Positions 42,401 to 51,977 of a stretch of 64,000 nucleotides of DNA are shown here, piece after piece. The position numbers were made by a program, and so were the translations under genes. Source of the DNA: Lodderomyces elongisporus. Taxonomy: Eukaryota > Ascomycota > Pichiomycetes > Serinales > Debaryomycetaceae. The notes under the pieces are model-generated. The model was given only the letters and a program-made list of their open reading frames with translations, did no database searches and was not told the origin of the DNA. The DNA lies in NCBI RefSeq assembly GCF_030384665.1, contig NC_083674.1, positions 682,001 to 746,000 of the forward strand, in the 5' to 3' direction. Every line of letters begins with the position of its first letter. Positions within the stretch are counted from its first letter, which is position 1.

Positions 42401-44306
42401 CGGCAATTTGTACGTCCAATTGTATCGTAAAAAAATTCAAGAAAAAGACAAACATGAACAGCGAAATGGAATCAGTGATAACAGCAGTAGCAGCGGTAAC
42501 GTTAACAGTAACAGTGACGGCAATGACAACAATTACAACAATAAGATTACTTTGGGAATGCGACAGCAGCAACCTTACCATCCATTGATTAGAACAAGAT
42601 ATGCTGACGAGTTTACTCCTGCTCAAATTGATGCTCTTGAATCACTGCCACAAACATATAACTGGAACCAATTTGATCAGTACATGGCTGGATTTGAAGA
42701 AGCCATGCCAGAGTCGAAAAAGGAGTTCCACAAGATGAAATTTGTTGTATTGCCAACAGAGATCCCCAAAAATGCATATTTCTTGTCAAATGAAAAGTTG
42801 ACTGCTGAGGAAATTAGAGTTGAGGGCTTGCGCAAATTGATCTCGCTGATTGAAAAAGGCAAATCCTCCAAAAGTACTAATGCTAAATCAGATCGTGGTT
42901 CAGAAATTATCTTCTATACTGGTAATTTGTATGAATTTCTAAACAATGAAGCTGAAAACTACGACATTACCGGTACTCAACCAACATTGATGATCCCTGA
43001 GAATATGCGTTTTACCAAAAGTATTGGTTTATCGGAGTTGGCGCTGGAGTTGCAAAATCAGCAAACTGGGTTGAACTTAGTTGATCGTAACTGGCATTTC
43101 AAAAAACACTTGCAATGTTTCATTGGTAGCGAGCTCGTGACATGGTTAGTGGATTGTTTTGAGGATATAGATGAAAGAGAAGATGCAGTTGTTTATGGTC
43201 AAAGTTTATTGAACAAAGGTCTATTCAAGCATGTTGAGCTGAGACACGGCTTTATTGATGGTTATTATTTTTACGAATTTGAACCTCAATATTTTGAGAA
43301 ACGTGAAAAACTGAATCGTAGCTCTTGGCTTGCAAAAAAGGAAGATCCAACTACTACTGGTAGTAACACTAGTAATGTTAATACAAATACTAACAATACT
43401 GCTGTTGCAAGTACAAAAATTTCTGCATCACCTAAAATTCAAAGCCAAGATGGGCTTGGTTTGGGATTGACACTGATTCTGGGGTTGACAAAGATTACCT
43501 CGTCGCAAAACTTGGGATCCGAAAACACTTCTTTAGCTGATTCAACTGGTCGAAAAAGAAGAAAATTTATTTTGGGAAGGTCCATTAAATTCGATGTTGA
43601 TCCTTTGAAGAGGTCTTTTAGGCCTGAGTTGATTACAGTACATTATGATCGGGTTCACAATCCCGAGCATTGTTACCATATAAGGCTACAATGGCTTAAT
43701 ACTACTAATAAATTTATTGAGGATAATATTGCTGCGTGGTCACGGTTGTGCGAAAGACATGGCTTAAAGTTGGTTGAAACGCCGTGGAAAGAATTGTGCT
43801 CAATTCCACAAATCAGCCCATTCCATTCATTTGTTGAGGTAAAACTTCTGCTTAATCCATGGGAGGATCCGGAATTTGTTGATGATAAGATCTTCTCAGC
43901 TGATCGATATTATTACCATTTGTATTTTCTCAAAAAGTTTGATTTCCTTTTGGATAATCGAACATCATCGTTTTTTCTGAAGGATAACATCGATATAGTA
44001 TACAGTTGGGGAAAGCCAACTTTTCAGTATGCCCAATTCATCCACAAAACTGGTTTTTACATAATTGAGTTGAGGGATAATGGAGAGTTTTTTCTAGCGC
44101 CAAACAACATGCACTTGATTCGTGTTAGCTCCTCTAGCTCACCTAGTGGCGATCATGAATCGGCTGCAAGAGCCATTCATCTTGACTCGCAACGAATCAT
44201 GATGAATTTTAGAGCCGCGTGCCAGGACACCGAAGGTTTGAGGGCATTGTTCCAGGACGCTAAACTCAGCTGGACTGAGCAAGGCAATATTACACAAGTA
44301 GATTAA
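39417..44306 (+). CDS. IML1: SEACIT/GATOR1 subunit Iml1 (DEPDC5)
   Basis: 1629 aa. GTPase-activating subunit of the Npr2-Npr3-Iml1 complex at the vacuole, which inhibits TORC1 when amino acids run low. N-terminal domain about 80-180 (ASLWFHEPRTSQEEIVIDQNI, LRPGDVIEVQ), then FSSSLVSKCCHLDQRLQFLGSRIGIVKCIY and a von Willebrand-like part (about 290-450: SITIVLFTSIDL). A poorly conserved Ser/Thr/Asn/Ala-rich insert lies about 570-790. The DEP domain is about 1221-1290 (RNWHFKKHLQCFIGSELVTWLVDCF), and the C-terminal domain to 1629 includes WLNTTNKFIEDNIAAWSRLCE. A TAG two codons before the ATG fixes the start. Confidence 0.93.
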   Translation: MQHSRLINARPRSINESPKSQFGTSNTIAPRPRFMASNHASLTIGSNKIISKQNPKEHGRSDLVIDNGENGKAFKAVPEKDQIPSEPFVETLPVTASLWFHEPRTSQEEIVIDQNIYPKGLRPGDVIEVQSVQHEGTNKKLVFKLSRTNIKEHNEATDSPSSERSKLHTFQLSLQSNPFQKILDVAPRTAVYVKRVKDANELAIDSMEIFIKDVNMSRDAMWQFSSSLVSKCCHLDQRLQFLGSRIGIVKCIYKNGKRIFSGYVNEETKIIFRSESAKLTVLLQLSQEMWNFEENGEIMFHKLINNLFPKIFRRWREKGTHHSITIVLFTSIDLTNIPWLQLDPGQRPPKRRDYYRVVVDQVNILYWDRIMASLRLEFANFKRDILLSPEHKEMDANKEIDLANNDNCNSNNNYVMQGQILPAVKGNILEALNVGLVLLNDRFRNTDLRHSLNHFILVTAGTSLFDVDYQLLLNTSRKISSIDTSLDIICLSQPPLHVTPLFRFNKEGKLCHCVPNWCDVSFFKGKQDDSTQWIPRCKIYELQMMGVMENEISEAKIPRYHFNMQLPHRSHLHYSSKHLPTPLPGSSSSSSSFSPRPHLDHDQQNSHNISKIMDNYDDNIFKPIKHTTENESQANGSNGHEQTDEGVDESRLRVPAVKNSKATLSLIFNDRTSLLPVSGSTTTSSATGMVAQTAAETSALTSLYNINKHSEDKPTTLSRSSTLSKNASMKDRGYDVNAATAGAPANSRVTTNASANANANTNKDLATSNGTGAGAVFEAKNLLVHRNSPRAIRNDILFSRKDSELLQIRRLHTSDLEFLQRTMTPVLVEEEPQSPFSMYWTDIENPSRAVTTDVMRRTPLNRWSNLFPENVRRKIIKWRSFQAPAALPIFTTSFPSQQQLQDEYTFQIYSVYLSPDNYLELKSTSDLMREMIQLRLLLGFQICYGGRVRKAEMERKPSGNAECIFKYFPSSGDCLGARVYMSIDNEIHRIFCDYNGNLYVQLYRKKIQEKDKHEQRNGISDNSSSSGNVNSNSDGNDNNYNNKITLGMRQQQPYHPLIRTRYADEFTPAQIDALESLPQTYNWNQFDQYMAGFEEAMPESKKEFHKMKFVVLPTEIPKNAYFLSNEKLTAEEIRVEGLRKLISLIEKGKSSKSTNAKSDRGSEIIFYTGNLYEFLNNEAENYDITGTQPTLMIPENMRFTKSIGLSELALELQNQQTGLNLVDRNWHFKKHLQCFIGSELVTWLVDCFEDIDEREDAVVYGQSLLNKGLFKHVELRHGFIDGYYFYEFEPQYFEKREKLNRSSWLAKKEDPTTTGSNTSNVNTNTNNTAVASTKISASPKIQSQDGLGLGLTLILGLTKITSSQNLGSENTSLADSTGRKRRKFILGRSIKFDVDPLKRSFRPELITVHYDRVHNPEHCYHIRLQWLNTTNKFIEDNIAAWSRLCERHGLKLVETPWKELCSIPQISPFHSFVEVKLLLNPWEDPEFVDDKIFSADRYYYHLYFLKKFDFLLDNRTSSFFLKDNIDIVYSWGKPTFQYAQFIHKTGFYIIELRDNGEFFLAPNNMHLIRVSSSSSPSGDHESAARAIHLDSQRIMMNFRAACQDTEGLRALFQDAKLSWTEQGNITQVD

Positions 44307-44543
44307 AATGTGAGATCAAGATATTGTATATAAAGCTTAGTAAACTGCACTTAATAGCGCTCATTTTGTTTTTTTGCCTCACAGTATACTTATGGTAAAC
44401 AAAGCAAATATTCAACATGAAAAAAAAAAAAACAAGGAGCTAAAAGAAAAAGCTAAATTCAGTAAAAGAAAAAAGAAAAAAGAACAAAAAAAAAAGAATA
44501 TTTTCAGTTACATCTTAATAAAGAAAAAATAATAATGTAATTA

Positions 44544-45626
44544 TCAGTTAGCAATTCTTTCAGCAATCTTTACAGTATCAGCCAAGACACCATGGGCTGT
44601 AACCTCTGCACCTGCACCTGCACCCTGGATAATCAATGGGTTAGGGTATCTGTCTGTTTTGATGGCAACAACATTGTCACTTCCTTTCAATGACGCAAAT
44701 GGATGATCGAATGGGTACTTTCCAATCTCAACTGATACCTTGTTGTTCTTGAAGTCGACTTTTCCAATGAACCTCAACACTTTACCCTCGGCAAAGGCTT
44801 CGTCCTTAACTTTTTGAATTTCGGAGTCATATTCTGGTAATTTTTGTAAAAATTCGTCAGCACTAGCAACTGATTCTAATGGTTTAGGAATCAAACTCTC
44901 AACCGGAAAACTCGTTGGGCTCTCGACTTCAAAGCCAGAGATACGTGCCAAAATTGTAACTTTTCTAGCAACATCCAACCCGTTTAAATCGTCTCTAGGG
45001 TCTGGTTCGGTGTAGCCCAAGTTCTTTGCCTTGGTAACAATATCGGAAAAGTTGACTTTCTCGGCTTTCTCTGGAGTAGAGAACTCATTAAAGATATAAG
45101 ATAAGGTTCCGGAAAAGATACCTTCAATAGTTTCAACTTTATCACCAGTCAAAACTAAATCCTTTAATGGACCAATGATGGGTAAACCCGCGCCCACAGT
45201 TGACTCATGGTACACAAGTCCAGCACCATCTTGCTCGGCATTTGTAAAAATATCATTCCAAATCTTCAATGAAGAGGAGAAAGCCTTTTTGTTAGGGGTA
45301 GCAATTGAGATTCCTTCCTTAATAAAAGTAGGATAGTAGTTTGCAATGGTTTCGTTTGAAGTATTATCAACAAGAATAGTTGGTTTATGAGCACCTTTTA
45401 AGTAAACTACTAAATCATCCAAGCCCAATACTGGTTCTGCTGAAGCAGTTTTATAGCTTGCTAAATCGACTGGTTTGTAGTCTTTATTGTAAAGTGCCTC
45501 CTTTGATGATCTGGCCAAGTAGACAACATTGTATGCGATTTTACTTTTCAAGTTGTTCAATTGGTTGATAAAAGCTGAACCAACAACACCTGAGCCAATA
45601 ATGGCAACATTGACCGATTTAACCAT
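44544..45626 (-). CDS. HOM6: Homoserine dehydrogenase
   Basis: 360 aa. Converts aspartate semialdehyde to homoserine with NAD(P)H, on the path to threonine and methionine; cytosolic. Rossmann start VNVAIIGSGVVGSAFINQL, NTSNETIANYYPTFI, SIATPNKKAFSS, catalytic region VYHESTVGAGLPIIGPLKDL with GIFSGTLSYIFNEF, then AKNLGYTEPDPRDDLNGLDVARK and the C-terminal IQGAGAGAEVTAHGVLAD. Length is as in yeast. A Gcn4 site lies 145 bp upstream. Confidence 0.97.
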   Translation of the reverse strand: MVKSVNVAIIGSGVVGSAFINQLNNLKSKIAYNVVYLARSSKEALYNKDYKPVDLASYKTASAEPVLGLDDLVVYLKGAHKPTILVDNTSNETIANYYPTFIKEGISIATPNKKAFSSSLKIWNDIFTNAEQDGAGLVYHESTVGAGLPIIGPLKDLVLTGDKVETIEGIFSGTLSYIFNEFSTPEKAEKVNFSDIVTKAKNLGYTEPDPRDDLNGLDVARKVTILARISGFEVESPTSFPVESLIPKPLESVASADEFLQKLPEYDSEIQKVKDEAFAEGKVLRFIGKVDFKNNKVSVEIGKYPFDHPFASLKGSDNVVAIKTDRYPNPLIIQGAGAGAEVTAHGVLADTVKIAERIAN

Positions 45627-45770
45627 AATATTTTTATTTATTCTTTATTTTTGCTTTATTTGGTTGTAGATAATATTATGTGTCAGTACAAAGACTGAAA
45701 AGACAAGTGGTATCAAACTGTGCAAGAGTCGTGAGTGAGAAGTTTTGTGAAAATTAATTGTGGGACGTGG

Positions 45771-45777
45771 TGAGTCA
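45771..45777 (+). promoter_or_regulatory. Gcn4-type site TGAGTCA before HOM6
   Basis: Perfect TGAGTCA, 145 bp upstream of the HOM6 ATG, a typical distance for general amino-acid control. The target fits. Confidence 0.5.
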
Positions 45778-46034
45778 GGACAAAATTCAAAGCTGCCGGT
45801 TCCGCAAAGAAGACTGGGAAGGGGACACGCTACCGCGCTGGTTGCAAAAGAAGAAAAAAATTAACAAAAGCGAAAAGGCAAAAAAAAAAATTAACGAAAC
45901 ATAAGGAAAAGAAAGCACCTGTAAAGAAAGGAAAAGAAGCGAAAAGAAAAGAAAAAACGCTAAACAGGGTATGATTTAAGAAGTGTATAGATATTTGCTT
46001 ATACATAATATGAATTTTTACCAAGACTTATTCT

Positions 46035-47492
46035 CTAGTAAAATACCATTAATGTTGTTAGCAAACAAAATGTCATGAGCAGATAGGGACTGCTCATATA
46101 TACCCTTGCAGCAGCACTAATATCAACTCCATTTTTGACATATTTGTAGTTATCCAATGGTTGAGGGATGATCTCTAAATCAGCTAGTTGTCTAAAATCC
46201 CACTCAATTGCCCCGCCTTCGGTTTTCCAACACCAGAATATCCAGCCATTCGTATTTTGAGAATATTGATACAATTGCATTTCAACAAATCTTCGATGAT
46301 CTTTCTTCTGCTCTTTTGTCCATTTTTTACCAGAGCGATTGATTATATTGCAATTTCCAACTCGATCATTATCATATGGATCTGTCCCTTCATACCGTGA
46401 GCCCAACCCTACACCATTGAGCCAAGGTGAGCAATCAGTCAATGCGGCCGACCATTCTCCTACAATGGCCCTATGCTTTTCTTTTGCAATGTCTTTAGAG
46501 TAGTTGACAATATTGTTGAGATGTTGAGTGACGTTATCAGCAACAACGTTTCCGAATACTTCATAATGATGGTGATCTATATAGATGTTGTTAAACTCAA
46601 CCTTGTCGATACGGGTGCCGTTGGTGCTGTTGGTGTGGTTGGTGCTGTTGGTGCCGTTGGTGCTGTTGGTGTGGTTTTGGTACTTTACCGAACCCTTTGT
46701 TAAAAAATCATCCCAGTAACTTATACTTTGAAAAGCATCGTGGAAAAAGATGGAATTATTCACTGTTTGAATCTCTCTTGCATCTCTATAAGTATCGATG
46801 TAGAACTTTTTTAAATCTGTCATATCCAACTTTGGTCCGAAAGGCTCATTCAAGACCTCGATCCCAATCACTACATCACTGTAATTTTCACCGCCATACT
46901 TTGCATATACTTGCTGTAACACTTTGATTGTGTGATCAACGTATTCTGTCTTATTTTGCCATCCGGGATATCCAATGTTTCTCAATCCTGAATTATCGAA
47001 CCCATTTTGACTATTGGGTGCACCATGCAAATCAATCAAGACTTTTAAATCGTTTTCAGCACTCCACTCAATTGCTTTATCGAGGTAATCTTGTGCGCCC
47101 ATGACATATGGGTCATCGTCCATGGGCTCAAATGCCCAATAGCCAATGGGCAAGCGCACCATATTCAACCCGTGTTGTCTAATCTCTTGGAAATCGGTCT
47201 CGTTATAAAAAGTCAGCCAATGTTCTTCAAGTCTTTTGCTAGCTTCCTTCTTGCCCAATTTCTCACAAAAATGATACTCATCTACGGGTATCTCACTTGA
47301 TGTTTCATTCTCATTAAGTGTTTTGTTGAACAATGACGGAGTGATGTATGGTTCTAAAACTAACCACCCACCTATGCTAATACCCTTGTATTGGAAATCG
47401 GTTGTGTTTGTGGCAGGTGTGCTTTCTGCAGCATCGGAGACCGTGAGAACGAATGCCAATGTAAGCCAAAGAAAGTAGTTATTTAGAACCAT
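46035..47492 (-). CDS. EXG2: GPI-type exo-1,3-beta-glucanase (GH5)
   Basis: 485-aa secreted cell-wall glucan hydrolase. Signal peptide about 1-21 (NNYFLWLTLAFVLTVSDA). GH5 fold: GISIGGWLVLEPYITPSLF, HWLTFYNETDFQEI, NMVRLPIGYWAF, IDLHGAPNSQNGFDNSG, acid/base Glu216 in IEVLNEPFGP, HHHYEVF, nucleophile Glu346 in AIVGEWSAALTDC, GWIFWCWKTE. The C-terminus is a hydrophobic tail (SSPYLLMTFCLLTTLMVFY), consistent with GPI attachment, which separates it from soluble Exg1/Xog1. Residues 273-293 are seven back-to-back N-glycosylation sequons, not a usual part of the family. Confidence 0.92.
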   Translation of the reverse strand: MVLNNYFLWLTLAFVLTVSDAAESTPATNTTDFQYKGISIGGWLVLEPYITPSLFNKTLNENETSSEIPVDEYHFCEKLGKKEASKRLEEHWLTFYNETDFQEIRQHGLNMVRLPIGYWAFEPMDDDPYVMGAQDYLDKAIEWSAENDLKVLIDLHGAPNSQNGFDNSGLRNIGYPGWQNKTEYVDHTIKVLQQVYAKYGGENYSDVVIGIEVLNEPFGPKLDMTDLKKFYIDTYRDAREIQTVNNSIFFHDAFQSISYWDDFLTKGSVKYQNHTNSTNGTNSTNHTNSTNGTRIDKVEFNNIYIDHHHYEVFGNVVADNVTQHLNNIVNYSKDIAKEKHRAIVGEWSAALTDCSPWLNGVGLGSRYEGTDPYDNDRVGNCNIINRSGKKWTKEQKKDHRRFVEMQLYQYSQNTNGWIFWCWKTEGGAIEWDFRQLADLEIIPQPLDNYKYVKNGVDISAAARVYMSSPYLLMTFCLLTTLMVFY

Positions 47493-48204
47493 TATCCAAA
47501 TTGCATATTAAAAATTTCAAACAAATAAATCAAATAAATCAAATAAATTAAATAAATTAAATAAAAGTAAAATAAGCCTCTACTGCTTTCTAGTGTTTAG
47601 AGCCTTAATAAAAATGTTCTCGAGCTTAAAAATGCAAGCAGAGATTTTGTGCTGCTCTACAAATGGCGGGAGCCGCGGCAAACGTCGCTTCATTTTCCAA
47701 AAAAATAAAAAAAGAAAAGAAAAACAATGTGACAGTATCGATAGAATCATAGTTTAGATGTTGAAGTAGACTTCATATATGATTATAGGCTTATATGTAG
47801 ATGAAACAGTATATGATGGTGTGATTAGCCAAATAATACTTGCTACTTTGCCATTAGTATATATATTTGAATATTTATTTACTTTTTTTTTTTGGTACGA
47901 TTTTCTAATAAAAGTGATAATCAATCGCATGCATTAACCGTATTATTATATACTGTATCAATCAAGTTAAAGAAAAACAAAAACATTATTAAGTTCAATA
48001 TCGAAAACACATTCTAATCGGCATTTTCTTATTATCTGATCAAAGAAATCGTATCTACATATTTTCCACACATTCTTCTTATATAACCACATTTACCATT
48101 GTGTCTTCTTTTTCGTCTTCGTCTTCTTTTTCGTCTTCTTTTTCGTCTTCGTCTTCTTCGTCTTCGTCTTCATCTAATCATCTGCTTTGTTCTCTTCCAG
48201 TTCC
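47493..48204. other. Intergenic, EXG2 promoter and TOM20 3' end
   Basis: 712 bp without a gene. AAATA repeats lie beside EXG2 (47520-47570). The TOM20 side has a TCTTCG-type repeat. Confidence 0.6.
48104..48171 (-). repeat. GAAGAC/GAAAAAGAAGAC purine repeat after TOM20
   Basis: About 68 nt of repeats that, on the minus strand and in the TOM20 frame, would read as alternating Asp/Glu/Lys. It is separated from TOM20 by TAA (48205) and TGA (48178), so it should lie in the 3' untranslated region. Confidence 0.7.
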
Positions 48205-48720
48205 TTAATCTAAATCCTCTTCAGTTGGTTTCACGTCTGCAGGGTTTGGTCCGCCTTTGCTCAATATACTCGAAACCGAAGCTGGTGGGTAAACGGCTAT
48301 CATCATCACGACCAATTCGTAAACATCTTCGGGCACTGTCTTCTGGTATACACCAAGAATATCGGTTGGGTTAGGGTAGACGGCCAAAGCCTTGTAAAAG
48401 CAAATGGCAGCAGCTATGGAGTCATCTTTAGCTTTTTGTTCACCAGTTGCAACTTGTTCCATGAAAAATGCTTCCCTCTCGGTCAAATCAGTTGGAATAG
48501 GGTTTTCTTTCAAATCAGCTAATAATGCTGTCTTAACGGCATCCAATTTAGATTGCTTTGTCTCTTTCTCGTGTTGTTCTTGGATCTTCTTTTGTTTAAC
48601 TGCTTTCTTCTTTAATGATTTTCTAAACTGTTTAGAATTCCTACGCTGGTAATCAAAATAGATTGCATAGCCTGCAATTGCAGTGGCAGCTACTCCGGTA
48701 ATGGCTAATGCTTTGTTCAT
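48205..48720 (-). CDS. TOM20: Mitochondrial import receptor Tom20
   Basis: 171 aa. Outer-membrane receptor for presequence-bearing proteins. N-terminal anchor about 3-24 (KALAITGVAATAIAGYAIYF), a basic linker (QRRNSKQFRKSLKKKAVKQKK), then the TPR-like receptor domain about 70-150 with EREAFFMEQVATGEQKAKDDSIAAAICFYKALAVYPNPTDIL and YQKTVPEDVYELVVMMI. It ends EEDLD. Matches fungal Tom20 in length and order. Confidence 0.95.
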   Translation of the reverse strand: MNKALAITGVAATAIAGYAIYFDYQRRNSKQFRKSLKKKAVKQKKIQEQHEKETKQSKLDAVKTALLADLKENPIPTDLTEREAFFMEQVATGEQKAKDDSIAAAICFYKALAVYPNPTDILGVYQKTVPEDVYELVVMMIAVYPPASVSSILSKGGPNPADVKPTEEDLD

Positions 48721-49382
48721 GATGCTATTGGATGTAGGTAGAATATATGTTTTATATAATATGGTTAAAGATTGAATTAAATTAAAGGAAAGAAAAGGAA
48801 AGAAAAGTATACTAGAAACTTGGATTCGCCTTATTCAGATCGGGAATTTTTTCTTTTTTTTCAATCCTTTGACGCTTTTTTTTTTTCGCTTTTCCTTTTT
48901 TTGCTTTTCCTTTTTTTGCAGACGAAATTTTGGAGCAGTTGGATTTTATTTATTTTTATTTTTTTTTTTTTTGTCTGATGATGATGATGATGATGATGAT
49001 GTAAGAGACAGTTGTAAGCTACAAGAAAGAGGTTGTATGTGTGTGCAAGTGTGCCAAATTGTAGACTGCCTAGTTGAGTAATATATGGTTGACTTTGTCA
49101 GATAGGTGCTAATCGCACTGTTATAAATAATTTCCATATGATTGGGCTAGACACTACACATATTTTTTTTTTCTATGCAAAATGTTATAGTAAGAGAAAG
49201 AAAGAGGGAAAGACAAACAAGGAAAATAGACAAACCAATGTAGTTCGAAAAAATAGACAAGAAATCCAGGATCCAAAAAGAAGAGCTCCCCTCATATATT
49301 TACTCCTAATCCACATCCACGTTCACATTCACATTCACATCCGAAAACCTTCTTACCACCCACCATCCTCCCTTCTTTAAAG
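48721..49382. promoter_or_regulatory. Divergent promoter region TOM20 / complex I subunit
   Basis: 662 bp between two mitochondrial genes. CTTTTCCTTTTTTTG repeats (48888-48920), GATGAT repeat (48976-49003), TTCACA repeats (49320-49342). No specific site recognised. Confidence 0.6.
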
Positions 49383-49985
49383 ATGCCAGAACAGATAGAA
49401 GTTGTAGAAGTTGCGCCACTCCCCGAAGCAGCCAACAAATACCCAAACCCACTAGGCAATTTCTCACGCGGTCTTGGTTACCCAGACTGGCATCCTATAG
49501 ATACAAGAAAGGAAGTGACACAGATATTCCGTTTTGGATTTTACTCCACTGTGGGTGCATATGCGTTCTTGTACATTTGGAAAAGAGCCACTTTTAAGAT
49601 TGAGATTCCGCTTTCGGCGGTTGCATTCTTCACCATTGCCAAAGGTGTACAAAGCTCTGTAGCCAATTTGAGAGAAAAGAATGATTGTTGGGACACTTTT
49701 TGGGGTCTTACTGCAGCGAATACCATTGTGTTGACCACCGCTTTCAGATCAATGCCACCAAAACACAAGATCTTAACCGCTGCATTTGGTACGTCGTTGG
49801 GTACTATTGCAGACAGAGCATATTGGGCGCAATCAACCAGTAGTGCCAAGGCCAATGCCAAATACGAATTGGACCAAACAGACAAGGACTTGCCAAAGCA
49901 AGAGTTTTGGGATATTTGGCAAAGAAGACCAATCACTCAAACAGTACAGGATTTGGGTGTTGGACGTGGTATCTTTAAACCATAG
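49383..49985 (+). CDS. Complex I accessory subunit, NDUFA11/21-kDa type
   Basis: 200-aa probable membrane-arm subunit of NADH:ubiquinone oxidoreductase. The order is an N-terminal YPNPLGNFSRGLGYPDWHPIDTRKEV, then hydrophobic spans about 55-68, 78-95, 105-120 and 130-145. The central ANLREKNDCWDTFWGLTAANTIV recalls the Tim17-like fold of NDUFA11/B14.7 subunits. Presence of complex I subunits fits a CTG-clade yeast; baker's yeast lacks this complex. The exact subunit name (21-kDa class in Neurospora nomenclature) is my best guess. Confidence 0.7.
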   Translation: MPEQIEVVEVAPLPEAANKYPNPLGNFSRGLGYPDWHPIDTRKEVTQIFRFGFYSTVGAYAFLYIWKRATFKIEIPLSAVAFFTIAKGVQSSVANLREKNDCWDTFWGLTAANTIVLTTAFRSMPPKHKILTAAFGTSLGTIADRAYWAQSTSSAKANAKYELDQTDKDLPKQEFWDIWQRRPITQTVQDLGVGRGIFKP

Positions 49986-50260
49986 ACTAGGAATACCACA
50001 CACTATCTAGTTCACATATGTACATTACCATCAATATAAAAGACTATAAAATCATTCGAAATAGTGTTTTGAGAATGCTGCTTCCATTCCTTCATTCTGT
50101 TTCTTTCTCTTATATATATATAAACATATACACACTCACACACACAAATATATATAAACATATTTACAGTTCTAAATCTCGATTTCTTTTCCTCCCATGA
50201 CAAAGTATACTTTCTTTCCACTATATTGTCTACAAATCTCTAACCTTCTTTACTTTCACC

Positions 50261-51334
50261 TTACAATTGCTTGTAAGGATGGCCGAACTTGGGCAGTGAC
50301 TTTAATTTCCACAATTTTTTCTTCGTCTTTGTCACCGCGTGTTCAACAAATACCTCTTCGCAATATCGCTCCTTCCACTTTCTAATAAAACCCGGGTCCC
50401 ATAATTCACTAGCAATCCCCAAGTCTTTACAACATCTCATTAAAGCATTGCTCTTGCATCCTTCCAAAGCCGTGGTGACCTTCTCACCCCCACCAAAGAA
50501 ATCTTGCTCACCACGAGCAATACTAACCAATCGACCATTACATATCAAGCCATACTCTCTCGAGACTTGTTTTGGTGTGATAAGCGTCGAAGTACGTGGC
50601 ACAAGCCCCCATCCACCGGGTCCAAATGCGCGATTAAGAATTCGACGATACTTAATCTCCGGCAAATAAAGAATCCCATCAGGTTTAATCTCGATATCGT
50701 CTTTTGAAATAGGTGCAAGTAAAATATCAATAACTTCACGCGAAAAAGATTGAGACCCAATACCATGAAACGAATCGGCCCAATCAATACTCAGATTATT
50801 GGAACTACTACTAGAACTAGTGAGGGAACTTGCCAGTGGACCATCATTGAGGTTTAGTTCTTCTATAGGTACCGCTTCAGGTTTTGACATTCTGGAAGAT
50901 GTCAGTGTAGATGCAGATGTAGTACTAGCAGTCGACCTTTTAACGGGTATGGTCTTACTGGTTGTGGACGAAGGCTTTAACCCCCGTTTCTTGGGAGCAG
51001 AATCCGAGCTTGTATCCACAACCGATTCGGATTTTGCATTCTCCGTATCCGCAGCAGCAACAGTATCACCATCAATATTGGTAGTTGTGGCATCTGCCCC
51101 ACTTTCGTCCTTTGACACCTGTTGGATAATTGGTTTTTTAACTACCCTTGATGAACCACTTGGAGTTGGACTCTTCGAGGTAGTTGTGGCTGTAGTTCTA
51201 GTGGAAGTAGAGTTTGACGCGGCTTTCCGCGTCCCCAGCTTCGTATACGTCACTGCGTATGACCTTCTCATAACACTGGAAGCAACACATTGTATCGAGG
51301 ACTTTACTAAGCTTTTTCGAAGTGGTTGCAACAT
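50261..51334 (-). CDS. MGM101: Mitochondrial recombination protein Mgm101
   Basis: 357 aa. Rad52-like single-strand annealing protein of mitochondrial nucleoids, needed to keep and repair mtDNA. Residues 1-40 form a basic presequence ([20 protein letters not shown]). A Ser/Thr-rich linker (about 40-185) is longer than in baker's yeast. The conserved core begins at about 186: [66 protein letters not shown] segment, [44 protein letters not shown]. It ends [18 protein letters not shown]. Confidence 0.95.
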   Translation of the reverse strand: MLQPLRKSLVKSSIQCVASSVMRRSYAVTYTKLGTRKAASNSTSTRTTATTTSKSPTPSGSSRVVKKPIIQQVSKDESGADATTTNIDGDTVAAADTENAKSESVVDTSSDSAPKKRGLKPSSTTSKTIPVKRSTASTTSASTLTSSRMSKPEAVPIEELNLNDGPLASSLTSSSSSSNNLSIDWADSFHGIGSQSFSREVIDILLAPISKDDIEIKPDGILYLPEIKYRRILNRAFGPGGWGLVPRTSTLITPKQVSREYGLICNGRLVSIARGEQDFFGGGEKVTTALEGCKSNALMRCCKDLGIASELWDPGFIRKWKERYCEEVFVEHAVTKTKKKLWKLKSLPKFGHPYKQL

Positions 51335-51736
51335 CGTTTATCGAGATAATTCAGGGTACTCTATAAATTGTTGTTTCTATTCGTGATTGTGCCTCTCAAA
51401 AGACTCTCTGGCAAAACCTATGGCTGCGCAATTATACCATCTGGCAGCTACTATGCGATTATTATTTTTTTTGCGGGAGTTGAAAAGGGAAAAAAAATTA
51501 CAACTAAAAAAAAGGGAAAAGGGAAAAGCGAGAAGAGAAACAAGAAACGAGAAACGAGAGAAAGCGAAAAATAGAGTCTATAGTGAATACCATAACACGG
51601 TATAACTTTACGATAGCAATTTATATTACAGTATAACAATTCCCTCTACTCATTAGATAAAACCGCCTTGATGAAAAAATAGTAAAAAAATGGAAAAACT
51701 ATAAAATAGTGATAAAAGTGTTTATATCTTTTTTCA
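51335..51736. other. Intergenic, MGM101 promoter
   Basis: 402 bp without a gene; AAAGGGAAAAG/GAAACGAGAAA repeats at 51488-51570. Confidence 0.6.
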
Positions 51737-51946
51737 TTATGCAGGTACAGGTTGAGGAACATTTGCGTAGTTACCTTGCTCTACGTATCCCTTTGCATAC
51801 GAGATAACATTACCGCTAGCATCTACGCCAGTTTGTTCTTCATGGCTAACTTCAATCTCTTGTAAATGAGATTGTTCTTGTTGTGGTGGTGCTTGTAGTG
51901 CCTGTGCTGCCTGTGCTGCCTGTTCTGGTTCTTGTTCTAGTAGTTG

Positions 51947-51977
<31 letters not shown>

